From Rutidosis leptorrhynchoides (taxonomy: Eukaryota > Streptophyta > Magnoliopsida > Asterales > Asteraceae), in assembly GCF_046630445.1 (NCBI RefSeq), contig NC_092339.1:75275501-75339500 (forward strand): DNA of 64,000 bases. Reading direction: 5' to 3'. Below the pieces are notes generated by a model. It worked only from the letters and a program-made list of their open reading frames with translations. It did no database searches and was not told the origin of the DNA. Both the position numbers and the translations under genes were made by a program. Positions 36,704-47,316 of this stretch are shown piece by piece (position 1 is the first letter of the stretch; the number at the start of each line of letters is the position of its first letter).

Positions 36704-38987
36704 TGTAACATCCCGCCTTTTTCCATTTATTTTTCCGTTATACTAATATAAAGTCCGTTATATGTTTATAACATCTCCCGTTGATACGCGTTTTAAATTA
36801 TCTCGTTTAGGTAATTCCCGCACCCGAGCGAAAGTTGAGGGACTAAACTTGACAAGGGATCAAACCCTTGACTAGGTCAAAGGGTCAAACCCCTTTCACC
36901 CATTCATTTCCACCTCCATCTCTCTCTCTTTCTCTCTAGCAAGAACACACACACCCAATTTCCTTTCTCATTCATTCATCATCTAAATCCGGATTAGGGA
37001 GCTAGCAACCAAATAAATTACATATTCGTGATCCTCTCTTCATCCTCTTCATTTTGGTACCAACTTCATCTCATTTGGGTAACTTTCTAAAATCACTAGA
37101 TTTTGTGTTCTTGATGATTTTAACTTATAAAAGTGTTAATTAGTGTCTATGGCTCAAGTCTAACATGAATATATGATTTATATGCTCGATCTCGTTGTTT
37201 TAGTGTAACTAGCATGAACTTGAATTTTGGTGTGTTATTCTTGAATTTTGGATGATCATATGTTGTTAGATGTTAAAAGTTGATGTTTTAATTGTGTTAC
37301 TAGCATCACTAGCTTCAATTTGATGTGTAGGTTGCCTTAGAAAACTTCATGAACTTGATTATTGATTTTGGTGAATTTGGGTTAGGGTTGATGAACTTGA
37401 AATGGACTTTTGATGCATTGAATGCCATGGATTATTATTGGTAAGTGTTTAGTTGGATTGTATGCTTGATTACCTTCGAAACGGCATATCATTCATGTAA
37501 ATTGGTTGCCCGAATCATAAAATGCGTTTTTGGAACTTGAACTTTGATTATGAACGTTTAATTACGGTTTTTGGTTGTTGTAAGTGGAAGTTTGGTTGAT
37601 GAATTGTGTTTAGTTGTGTTCCTTGTCAAATTACCTTTCCAACGATATAAGGTGCGAGTTCTAAATGTTAGCGGTTTGTAACTTATGCTTGAAAGAGTTT
37701 TGATTTGGGACTTGAACAATTGAGACTGACCAGGTACCAGCGCACGGCTAATGCCGCGGCGCGGCCAGACCATGTCGCGGCGCGACATAAGCCTTGGTCA
37801 GGCTCTGACCACCATGTCCAAATTACGAAAAATGTTTGGCATACTACGGACCTCCGATTCACATGAAACTTGTTCTAACATGTTCATATATGATTAAAAA
37901 CCTCAGAAAAATAGTTCGGAACCCGACCCGAACGTGTTGACTTTCGTTGACTTTGACCGACCAAAGTTTGACTTTTTGTCAAACTTAACCAAATGATTAT
38001 GCAACCTTCCTAACTTATTTATATACTTGTATCTTGCATGAAACTTGGCAATTTGATTTCACATGCTAAATAATCGAGTCGTAACGAGCCATAGGACTAA
38101 TTGAACATCTTTGACCTATCGTGTTTACCGTTATTGATACAACCTATTGTTTAGGTCAAGACTAGCATTGTTCTTTGCACACGTTTACTTGTTGAAGTAC
38201 TTTACTACTCGTGCACTCAAGGTGAGATCATAGTCCCACTTTTACTCTTTTTGAACTTATATTGGGATGAGAAAACATAAACGATTCTTTTGAACTAAGT
38301 GAACACAAGAACGGGAAAACAAACATTCTACATACGAGTTTAGAACAAAATCCTCAATTCGATTATCATTAGTTACACTTGCCGGGTGTAAGCGAGAACT
38401 TATGTTATATGGCCATATGGGTTGACAACCCTCATCTTTGACGGTTCGCTACCGTCTACGGATGAAATATATTTTCGAGAATCAGTGTTTGTTCTAGCAC
38501 TAAGTGATGGGGTATACAATGGAAGGAATGTTAAGCTTTGATAATTGGGTGCTCGTGAAACAAACTTTTGGAATGTATTACTATTATTTCATTGATGCAA
38601 ATCTTGTGGTTCACTTGTACTTACTTACTTAAACCTATGATTTCACCAACGTTTTCGTTGACAGATTTCTATGTTTTTCTCAGGTCCTTGAACGATACAT
38701 GATACATGCTTCCGCTCATTATTTGATACTTGCATTGGATGTCGAGTATATGTGCATTTCATGGAGCGTCTTTTAACTTTACTTTAAACCGTGTCGCCTA
38801 GATTTCATTCGTATTATAACGTTGTAACTTAACTATTGGTTGAACAATTCTTGTAAACTTTGGGAACAATCTTTATTTTGAAATGAAGGCGACATATTTT
38901 GGTCAAACTTTGTCTTAAAGACTTATGGCCATGTAACGGGACCTAAGTAGACGGCGCCGTCAAACATGATTTGGTCGGGTCGCTACA
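36704..38987 (+). mobile_element. 5' LTR of element C
   Basis: Starts TGTAACATCCCGCC and ends GGTCGCTACA. Contains a GC-rich island near 37740-37787 with the perfect palindrome TGTCGCGGCGCGACA (37773-37787), and the LTR hairpin at 38647-38660 followed by TTTTTCTCAGGT. Confidence 0.92.
38647..38660 (+). promoter_or_regulatory. Conserved LTR hairpin, element C
   Basis: CAACG-TTTT-CGTTG, a 5-bp stem with a T4 loop. The 3' LTR copy is at 45879-45892. Confidence 0.7.
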
Positions 38988-38989
38988 GA

Positions 38990-39001
38990 TGGTATCAGAG
39001 C
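38990..39001 (+). promoter_or_regulatory. Primer-binding site of element C
   Basis: TGGTATCAGAGC two bases after the 5' LTR, complementary to initiator Met tRNA. Confidence 0.92.
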
Positions 39002-39315
39002 GTTGGTTGTAGGGATTTAGAGTTCATTGGTGTCAACCTCGAGTCATAGGGTACATTGGTGAATCTAGACTACAACCGGCATATAGACTTGAAGTAGGAA
39101 TTACTTGACTACTTGTGCATTTATACTCGAACGCTTCTACTCATATCTACTCTTAGTTCATCTTAATCTCACGTTGTTTAATTTGATTGACACGCCACCT
39201 TGACTTTATAGAATAATGTCGAATGCACATATGAATCAGGGTAATATAATTTCCGGGATTATATTACGGTGACTCATATGAACGTTCCGACATTATGACA
39301 TAAAGAATTTAAGGC

Positions 39316-39354
<39 letters not shown>

Positions 39355-39433
39355 TCTCTTTATCTTTATTCTATATCACGGTTAGTATTATTGAGAATAC
39401 TAATCAATGATATTCTTGTGTCTTGAAGGAACA
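39002..39433 (+). other. Untranslated leader of element C with a 31-base A tract
   Basis: No leader ORF is seen, unlike in D and A. A run of 31 A lies at 39322-39352, 81 bases before the gag start. Confidence 0.6.
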
Positions 39434-42400
39434 ATGGCTCCTCGTCGTGTACGCCGCAATGAAACTCCCGAACAAGCTCTCGAACGGATGATAGCCACCG
39501 CCGTAGATGCGGCCATGGCCGGTCACTCATCCAACAATAATAATAACAACCACAACAACAACAACAACAACAACCAAGGAGCCGGTAACTCTAGCGAAGG
39601 GTGCTCCTATAAAGCTTTCATGGGGTGCAAACCCCACACTTATGATGGAACCGGGGGACCGGTTGTGCTTACTCGTTGGTTTGAACAAACCGAGGCCGTC
39701 TTTAGCATAAGCGGTTGTCGGGACCAAGACAAGGTCAAATACTCCACTCACACTTTCTCCGGAATTGCTCTAACATGGTGGAACACCTATGTTCAATCGG
39801 TGGGTACCGATGAAGCTCATGCCCTCTCTTGGGCCAATCTAAAGGAAAAGATGATTGTTGAATATTTTCCGCGCGAAGAAACCCGAAAGCTTGAGGAAGA
39901 ACTAAGAGCTTTGAAAGCGGTCGGAAACGATCTTAAAGCTTATAATCAACGCTTCGCCGAACTATCCTTGATGTGTCCTAATCTTGTTAACCCCGAATCT
40001 CAAAGGATTGAGCTCTACATGCTCGGTCTTCCAAAAAGCATCAAACAAGGGGTGATGTCATCCAAACCCACTACTCATCAAGCCGCTATGAACATGGCTC
40101 GCCAACTAATTGAAACGGTTGACGAAATCGTAGTTTCGGCACCTAAGGCCGAGGATAAATCGGGCGGCAACAAAAGAAAGTGGGAACCCTCCCAATCAAG
40201 CAACAACAACTTTGCTAAGAAGCCTTACACCTCCGACGGCAAGAAAGGTTATGCCGGGAACCTGCCTCTTTGCAACAAATGCAACAAACATCACTTTGGC
40301 GAATGTAGTAAGATAATTTGCCACCGGTGCCAAGGAGTTGGTCATAAGGCCAACGATTGTAAAAATGCCACTCCCGTCGCTCGAAAGTGGCCCAATGCAC
40401 CAAAGACGGGCACTTGTTATGAATGTGGCCAAACGGGCCATTATAGAAATGCATGCCCGAAGAGGAAAGATAACCCCAATACGCGCGGCCGAGCTTTCAA
40501 CATAAACACCGAGGAAGCCCGGGATGACACTGAACTAGTCACGGGTACGTTTCTTCTCAACAATTCTTATGTCTCTTGCTTATTCGATTCGGGTGCCGAT
40601 AAATGCTTTGTATCCAAGACTTTGACTCATTCTTTTAGCACTCCACCTCTTCCATTAGATACCACTTATACCATTGAAGTGGCTAACGGAAAACTATTAA
40701 GTGCCGACACATATTACCGGGGGTGTACGTTAAACATTTTGGGTAGGGAATTTGAAATTGACTTGATACCCATGGAATTAGGAAGCTTTGATGTAATAAT
40801 CGGTATGAATTGGTTAGTCAAAACGAAATCTCACATTCTTTGTGATCTTAACGCAATCCGAATTCCTATCGAGAATGGTGAACCTTTGATTGTTTATGGC
40901 GATAAGAGTTGCACCAGACTCAACCTCGTTTCGTGCCTTAAAGTTAGAAAACTACTCCGTAAGGGTTGTTTTGCGATCCTTGCCCACGTTAAGAAAGTCG
41001 AGTCCGATGAGAAGCACATCGATGATGTGCCAATTGTTAGTGACTATTCCGATGTATTTCCCGACGAATTGCCGGGTCTTCCGCCTCATCGACCGGTTGA
41101 ATTCCAAATCGATCTTATTCCGGGAGCCGCACCCGTAGCACGTGCACCGTATAGACTTGCTCCATCCGAAATGCAAGAATTGCAAAGTCAAATCCAAGAA
41201 CTACTTGACCGTGGTTTTATCCAACCTAGCCATTCACCTTGGGGCGCTCCGATTTTGTTTGTTAAAAAGAAAGACGGATCCCTACGAATGTGCATTGATT
41301 ATCGTGAACTAAATAAATTGACGGTTAAGAACCGATATCCTCTTCCTCGCATCGATGACCTCTTTGATCAACTACAAGGGTCTTGTGTATATTCGAAAAT
41401 CGATCTCCGCTCGGGTTATCATCAACTGAGGGTTAAGGGGGAAGATGTCTCCAAAACCGCTTTCCGAACTCGTTATGGTAGTTATGAATTCCTTGTCATG
41501 CCATTTGGTCTCACTAACGCACCGGCGGTGTTCATGGATCTTATGAACCGCGTGTGCAAACCGTATCTCGATAAATTCGTTATTGTGTTCATCGATGACA
41601 TATTGATTTATTCTAAAAATGAAGAAGAGCACGAACAACATCTCCGACTTGTGCTTGAACTTTTAAGACAAGAACAACTCTATGCCAAATTCTCCAAGTG
41701 TGAATTTTGGTTAAAGGAAGTTCAATTTCTTGGTCATGTTGTAAGTGACCAAGGTATTAAAGTCGATCCAACGAAAATCGAAGCCATTAGCAAATGGGAG
41801 ACTCCTACTACTCCTACTCACATTCGTCAATTTTTGGGTCTCGCCGGGTACTATCGTAGATTCATCGAAAATTTCTCTTTGGTTGCACGTCCTCTAACCG
41901 CATTAACTCACAAAGGAAAGAAATTCCTTTGGGCGACCGAGCAAGAATCCGCATTTCAAATCTTGAAAACGAAGCTAACCACCGCTCCTATCTTGTCACT
42001 TCCCGAAGGCAATGATGACTTTGTTGTATATTGTGATGCCTCGAAACATGGTTTTGGGTGTGTATTGATGCAACGAACGAAAGTCATTGCTTATGCTTCT
42101 CGACAACTCAAAATTCATGAACGTAACTATACGACACATGATCTCGAACTCGGAGCCGTTGTCTTTGCACTTAAAATGTGGAGACACTATCTTTATGGAA
42201 CCAAGAGTACTATCTTTACCGACCACAAAAGCCTCCAACACATTTTCGATCAAAAGCAACTAAACATGAGACAACGAAGGTGGATTGAAACCTTAAACGA
42301 TTACGATTGCGAGCTTCGTTACCATCCCGGGAAGGCAAATGTAGTAGCCGATGCTTTAAGTCGAAAAGAAAGAGCGGTGCCTCTTCGTGTCCGAGCCTTA

Positions 42401-43408
42401 AACATCACCATCCACACAAACCTTAATAGCCAAATTCGGGTAGCCCAAGATGAGGCTCTCAAGGATGAAAACCTTTCACACGAGCTCTTGAACATTCTCG
42501 TCTCTCGATTCGAAATTAGGGAGACCGGACTCCGATATTACGCCGGAAGGATTTGGGTGCCTAGTTATGGGAACCTACGAAGCTTTATTTTAGATGAAGC
42601 CCATAAGTCACGATACTCGATTCACCCCGGTGCCAATAAGATGTACCACGACCTTAAACAACTATATTGGTGGCCGAACATCAAAAGGGACGTAGCTACT
42701 TATGTTTCCAAGTGTTTGACATGTTCCAAAGTCAAAGCCGAACACCAAAGACCGTCCGGACTACTTCAACAACCCGAGATCCCGCAATGGAAGTGGGAAA
42801 GGATAACGATGGATTTTATTACCAAGCTACCAAAAACGACGGGCGGTTATGATACCATTTGGGTTATTGTTGACCGTCTCACCAAATCCGCACACTTCCT
42901 TGCCATGAAAGAAACGGACAAAATGGAGAAACTTGCACAACTTTACATTAAGGAGATCGTAGCCCGACACGGTGTACCTTTATCGATTATCTCCGACCGA
43001 GATGGCCGTTTCGTTTCTAGATTTTGGCGTACATTGCAAGAAGCGTTGGGAACGCGTTTAGACATGAGCACCGCATATCATCCTCAAACCGATGGACAAA
43101 GCGAACGTACAATTCAAACCTTAGAGGACATGTTACGAGCTTGCGTGGTTGATTTCGGAAAAGCTTGGGACAAGCACTTACCTCTCGCCGAGTTCTCTTA
43201 CAACAATAGTTATCACGCGAGTATTAAAGCCGCACCTTTTGAAGCGCTATATGGCCGCAAATGTCGTTCACCTCTTTGTTGGGCCGAGGTAGGCGACGTG
43301 CAAATCACCGGACCCGAACTCATTCACGAAACCACCGAGAAAATCGTTCAAATCCGGGATAGGCTTAGGACGGCCCGAAGTCGTCAAAAGAGCTATACCG
43401 ACAAATGA
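39434..43408 (+). pseudogene. Element C gag-pol polyprotein, ended early by an in-frame TGA
   Basis: Copies element RNA and integrates the DNA. In order: Asn-rich N-terminal tract, gag core (about 60-235), two CCHC knuckles ([14 protein letters not shown] near 295, [14 protein letters not shown] near 328), protease (LFDSGAD near 382), RT ([19 protein letters not shown], catalytic [10 protein letters not shown] near 718), RNase H ([10 protein letters not shown] near 865, TDHKSL near 927), integrase zinc region (H..H..CLTC near 1056-1100) and DDE core (MDFIT, SDRDGRF, TDGQSE). I take the ATG at 39434 (MAPRR), as in D (MAPTTR), rather than the upstream in-frame ATG at 39407. The stop at 43406-43408 falls after 1324 residues; the frame continues to 43900. 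The change is CGA to TGA. Confidence 0.9.
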
Positions 43409-43900
43409 CGCAACGATCTTGAATTTCAAGTCGGTGACCGAGTAATGTTAAAAGTCGCACCTTGGAAGGGTGTAATCCGTTTTGGGAAACGCGGGAAGCT
43501 AAATCCGCGGTATATTGGTCCTTTCGAAATCTTGGAGCGTATTGGAACCGTTGCTTATCGTTTAGATCTTCCGCCTCAATTGAACTCCGTTCATCCTACT
43601 TTCCATGTATCTAACTTGAAAAAGTGTCTTGCCGAACCCGATATCGTCATCCCTCTCGAGGAACTTACTATTGATGACAAACTTCATTTTGTGGAGGAAC
43701 CGGTTGGAATTGTGGACACCTCCGTCAAGACATTGAAACAAAGCCGAATCCCGATTGTCAAGGTTCGTTGGGATGCCAAAAGAGGACCCGAGTTTACTTG
43801 GGAAAGACAAGATCAAATGCAAAGGAAGTATCCTCATCTATTCGTGAATTCGGAAACGCAAGATCTCGAGGAAGAAACAACGACTACTACGCCTACTTAA
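43409..43900 (+). pseudogene. C-terminal part of element C polyprotein: integrase GPF/Y module and chromodomain
   Basis: Same frame as the upstream part. Contains [10 protein letters not shown], the GPY/F-type [21 protein letters not shown], and a short chromodomain ([15 protein letters not shown]) near the end. Chromodomains steer integration towards heterochromatin. Cut off from the rest by one TGA, so this copy is unlikely to make full integrase without readthrough. Confidence 0.88.
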
Positions 43901-43935
43901 ATTTCGGGACGAAATTTCTTTTAAGGAGTAGGTAA
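43899..43935 (+). promoter_or_regulatory. Stop-adjacent hairpin and polypurine-like tract of element C
   Basis: AAATTTCG-GGA-CGAAATTT (43899-43917) overlaps the pol stop codon region and is followed by CTTTTAAGGAGTAGGTAA and the 3' LTR. Confidence 0.75.
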
Positions 43936-46219
43936 TGTAACATCCCGCCTTTTTCCATTTATTTTTCCGTTATACTAATATAAAGTCCGTTATATGTTTA
44001 TAACATCTCCCGTTGATACGCGTTTTAAATTATCTCGTTTAGGTAATTCCCGCACCCGAGCGAAAGTTGAGGGACTAAACTTGACAAGGGATCAAACCCT
44101 TGACTAGGTCAAAGGGTCAAACCCCTTTCACCCATTCATTTCCACCTCTATCTCTCTCTCTTTCTCTCTAGCAAGAACACACACACCCAATTTCCTTTCT
44201 CATTCATTCATCATCTAAATCCGGATTAGGGAGCTAGCAACCAAATAAATTACATATTCGTGATCCTCTCTTCATCCTCTTCATTTTGGTACCAACTTCA
44301 TCTCATTTGGGTAACTTTCTAAAATCACTAGATTTTGTGTTCTTGATGATTTTAACTTATAAAAGTGTTAATTAGTGTCTATGGCTCAAGTCTAACATGA
44401 ATATATGATTTATATGCTCGATCTCGTTGTTTTAGTGTAACTAGCATGAACTTGAATTTTGGTGTGTTATTCTTGAATTTTGGATGATCATATGTTGTTA
44501 GATGTTAAAAGTTGATGTTTTAATTGTGTTACTAGCATCACTAGCTTCAATTTGATGTGTAGGTTGCCTTAGAAAACTTCATGAACTTGATTATTGATTT
44601 TGGTGAATTTGGGTTAGGGTTGATGAACTTGAAATGGACTTTTGATGCATTGAATGCCATGGATTATTATTGGTAAGTGTTTAGTTGGATTGTATGCTTG
44701 ATTACCTTCGAAACGGCATATCATTCATGTAAATTGGTTGCCCGAATCATAAAATGCGTTTTTGGAACTTGAACTTTGATTATGAACGTTTAATTACGGT
44801 TTTTGGTTGTTGTAAGTGGAAGTTTGGTTGATGAATTGTGTTTAGTTGTGTTCCTTGTCAAATTACCTTTCCAACGATATAAGGTGCGAGTTCTAAATGT
44901 TAGCGGTTTGTAACTTATGCTTGAAAGAGTTTTGATTTGGGACTTGAACAATTGAGACTGACCAGGTACCAGCGCACGGCTAATGCCGCGGCGCGGCCAG
45001 ACCATGTCGCGGCGCGACATAAGCCTTGGTCAGGCTCTGACCACCATGTCCAAATTACGAAAAATGTTTGGCATACTACGGACCTCCGATTCACATGAAA
45101 CTTGTTCTAACATGTTCATATATGATTAAAAACCTCAGAAAAATAGTTCGGAACCCGACCCGAACGTGTTGACTTTCGTTGACTTTGACCGACCAAAGTT
45201 TGACTTTTTGTCAAACTTAACCAAATGATTATGTAACCTTCCTAACTTATTTATATACTTGTATCTTGCATGAAACTTGGCAATTTGATTTCACATGCTA
45301 AATAATCGAGTCGTAATGAGCCATAGGACTAATTGAACATCTTTGACCTATCGTGTTTACCGTTATTGATACAACCTATTGTTTAGGTCAAGACTAGCAT
45401 TGTTCTTTGCACACGTTTACTTGTTGAAGTACTTTACTACTCGTGCACTCAAGGTGAGATCATAGTCCCACTTTTACTCTTTTTGAACTTATATTGGGAT
45501 GAGAAAACATAAACGATTCTTTTGAACTAAGTGAACACAAGAACGGGAAAACAAACATTCTACATACGAGTTTAGAACAAAATCCTCAATTCGATTATCA
45601 TTAGTTACACTTGCCGGGTGTAAGCGAGAACTTATGTTATATGGCCATATGGGTTGACAACCCTCATCTTTGACGGTTCGCTACCGTCTACGGATGAAAT
45701 ATATTTTCGAGAATCAGTGTTTGTTCTAGCACTAAGTGATGGGGTATACAATGGAAGGAATGTTAAGCTTTGATAATTGGGTGCTCGTGAAACAAACTTT
45801 TGGAATGTATTACTATTATTTCATTGATGCAAATCTTGTGGTTCACTTGTACTTACTTACTTAAACCTATGATTTCACCAACGTTTTCGTTGACAGATTT
45901 CTATGTTTTTCTCAGGTCCTTGAACGATACATGATACATGCTTCCGCTCATTATTTGATACTTGCATTGGATGTCGAGTATATGTGCATTTCATGGAGCG
46001 TCTTTTAACTTTACTTTAAACCGTGTCGCCTAGATTTCATTCGTATTATAACGTTGTAACTTAACTATTGGTTGAACAATTCTTGTAAACTTTGGGAACA
46101 ATCTTTATTTTGAAATGAAGGCGACATATTTTGGTCAAACTTTGTCTTAAAGACTTATGGCCACGTAACGGGACCTAAGTAGATGGCGCCGTCAAACATG
46201 ATTTGGTCGGGTCGCTACA
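43936..46219 (+). mobile_element. 3' LTR of element C
   Basis: Same length as the 5' LTR, offset 7232. Differences seen: 36917 C/44149 T, 38002 C/45234 T, 38085 C/45317 T, 38932 T/46164 C, 38952 C/46184 T. Three are at CpG sites. Confidence 0.92.
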
Positions 46220-46224
46220 CAATG

Positions 46225-46873
46225 TGTATGGGCCTCATGACGATGAACCAGCTCGGATCATGTGCCCATCCGACTCATGGACGACAGGAAAGACTTCGGG
46301 CCTAAACCATTCAAAATATTCGATATTTGGCTCGATGAAGACGGGGTGGATCAAATTGTAGCTGAAGCGTGGGAAGATCCTATTCGTTCCAGTTATCGAA
46401 GGGACTGCAATTTTCTCAACAAGTTAAAAAATGTGAAAAAGGCACTTAGAGAATGGAGTACCAACAAATTCGGTCAGCTTGACTCCGAAATCAATTTCCT
46501 CAAGTCTAAGGCGTTAAATTGGGAACTCAAGGCTGAATCTACCATTCTAAATCCCTCTGAGTTAGAATGTTGGAAAGAAGCTCGAGCGGGGTGGTTACAA
46601 AAGGAAAAAATCAAATCGTGTATGTTGAAGCAAAAAGCACGGATTCGTTGGAATCTTGAAGGGGATGAAAATACAAAGTTCTTTCACTCGGTTATTAGGA
46701 ATAAGAATAATAAGTGAAATATTCGCGGGCTTAACATTAATGCGCAATGGAATGAAAATCTGAAAGACATTAAAGATGAAGCATTCAATCATTTCAAAAA
46801 AGTGTTCGAGGAACCCGATCTTAACAGACCCTCCCTTTCTGATCTCATTTACCCGACTATTTCTGAAAATGAA
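46225..46873 (+). pseudogene. LINE ORF2 continuation with a deletion in the endonuclease domain
   Basis: Begins YGPHDDEPA and then jumps to SDHVPIRLMDDRKDFGPKPFKIF. In intact plant LINEs these two strings are separated by about 100 residues that include the GDFN motif, so the catalytic part is deleted at about 46253. The linker before the RT follows (ALREWSTNKFG, RIRWNLEGDENTKFFH). A TGA at 46715-46717, probably from CGA, breaks the frame, which then runs to PTISENE, where the LTR of F begins. Confidence 0.7.
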
Positions 46874-47316
46874 TGTCACATCCCTAAATAGGGCCTGGGG
46901 TATTTGTGACTAATTATATCAAATCACAGTTGTATAAACTAGAACGACTCTATATGAGATGTTTTATTGAGTTTTGCAACGGAAGATAAATAGATTACAT
47001 TGTATTTAGAGCATTAAATGTTCTTAATTGATATGATATGTAATGAAGACTCCAAGCATAGTAAGCAATCATCATCAAAGCAGCAGATATACAGCAGAAG
47101 CAATATTTAAGTACCTGAGAATAAACATGCTTTAAAGTGTCAACACGAGGTTGAGTGAGTTCATAGGTTTGTCATAAACAATGATTTCAGTAATAGATAT
47201 AGATCACAAGATTTAGTTTATAAAGTTGATCTCGCACGGATCAAAAAGTTAAGTTGATCTCACAGGGACCAAAAAGTTAAGTTGATCTCACAGGGACCAA
47301 AAAGTTAAGTTGATCT
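46874..47316 (-). mobile_element. Element F: end of an LTR in minus orientation, cut by element E
   Basis: Starts TGTCACATCCC after the LINE string ATGAA. The reverse complement has the conserved LTR hairpin (47141-47153, CAAC/GTTG), a TTTATTCTCAGGT block and CATCTCATATAGAG, so it is the downstream end of an LTR like those of A, B and D. A 28-bp tandem repeat occupies 47223-47316 and is interrupted by E. The rest of F lies beyond the window. Confidence 0.7.
47223..47316. repeat. 28-bp tandem repeat, 3.3 copies, in the LTR of F
   Basis: Units of AAGTTGATCTCACAGGGACC... start at 47223, 47251, 47279 and 47307 (partial). It sits at a position like that of the 31-bp array in B, but the sequence is unrelated. 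Confidence 0.88.

Larger units (their letters stand above)
36704..46219 (+). mobile_element. Element C: Ty3/Gypsy chromovirus (Tekay/Del-like) retrotransposon
   Basis: Two 2284-bp LTRs (36704-38987 and 43936-46219), TG...CA ends, and TSD CAATG at 36699-36703 and 46220-46224 within LINE ORF2. The domain order gag, protease, RT, RNase H, integrase, chromodomain defines Ty3/Gypsy chromoviruses. Only five LTR differences were seen by eye, all C/T transitions, so insertion is recent. One nonsense codon breaks the polyprotein. Confidence 0.93.

Noticed and set aside
37558..37788. Minus-strand 76-codon ORF in the LTR of C (copy 44790-45020)
   Set aside because: Antisense frame over the GC island of the LTR; identical in both LTRs because they are young.
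46262..46717. Independent host gene of 151 codons
   Set aside because: The content (GPKPFKIF, GDENTKFFH) is the LINE ORF2 linker, and it joins the LINE piece before element C at an exact TSD.
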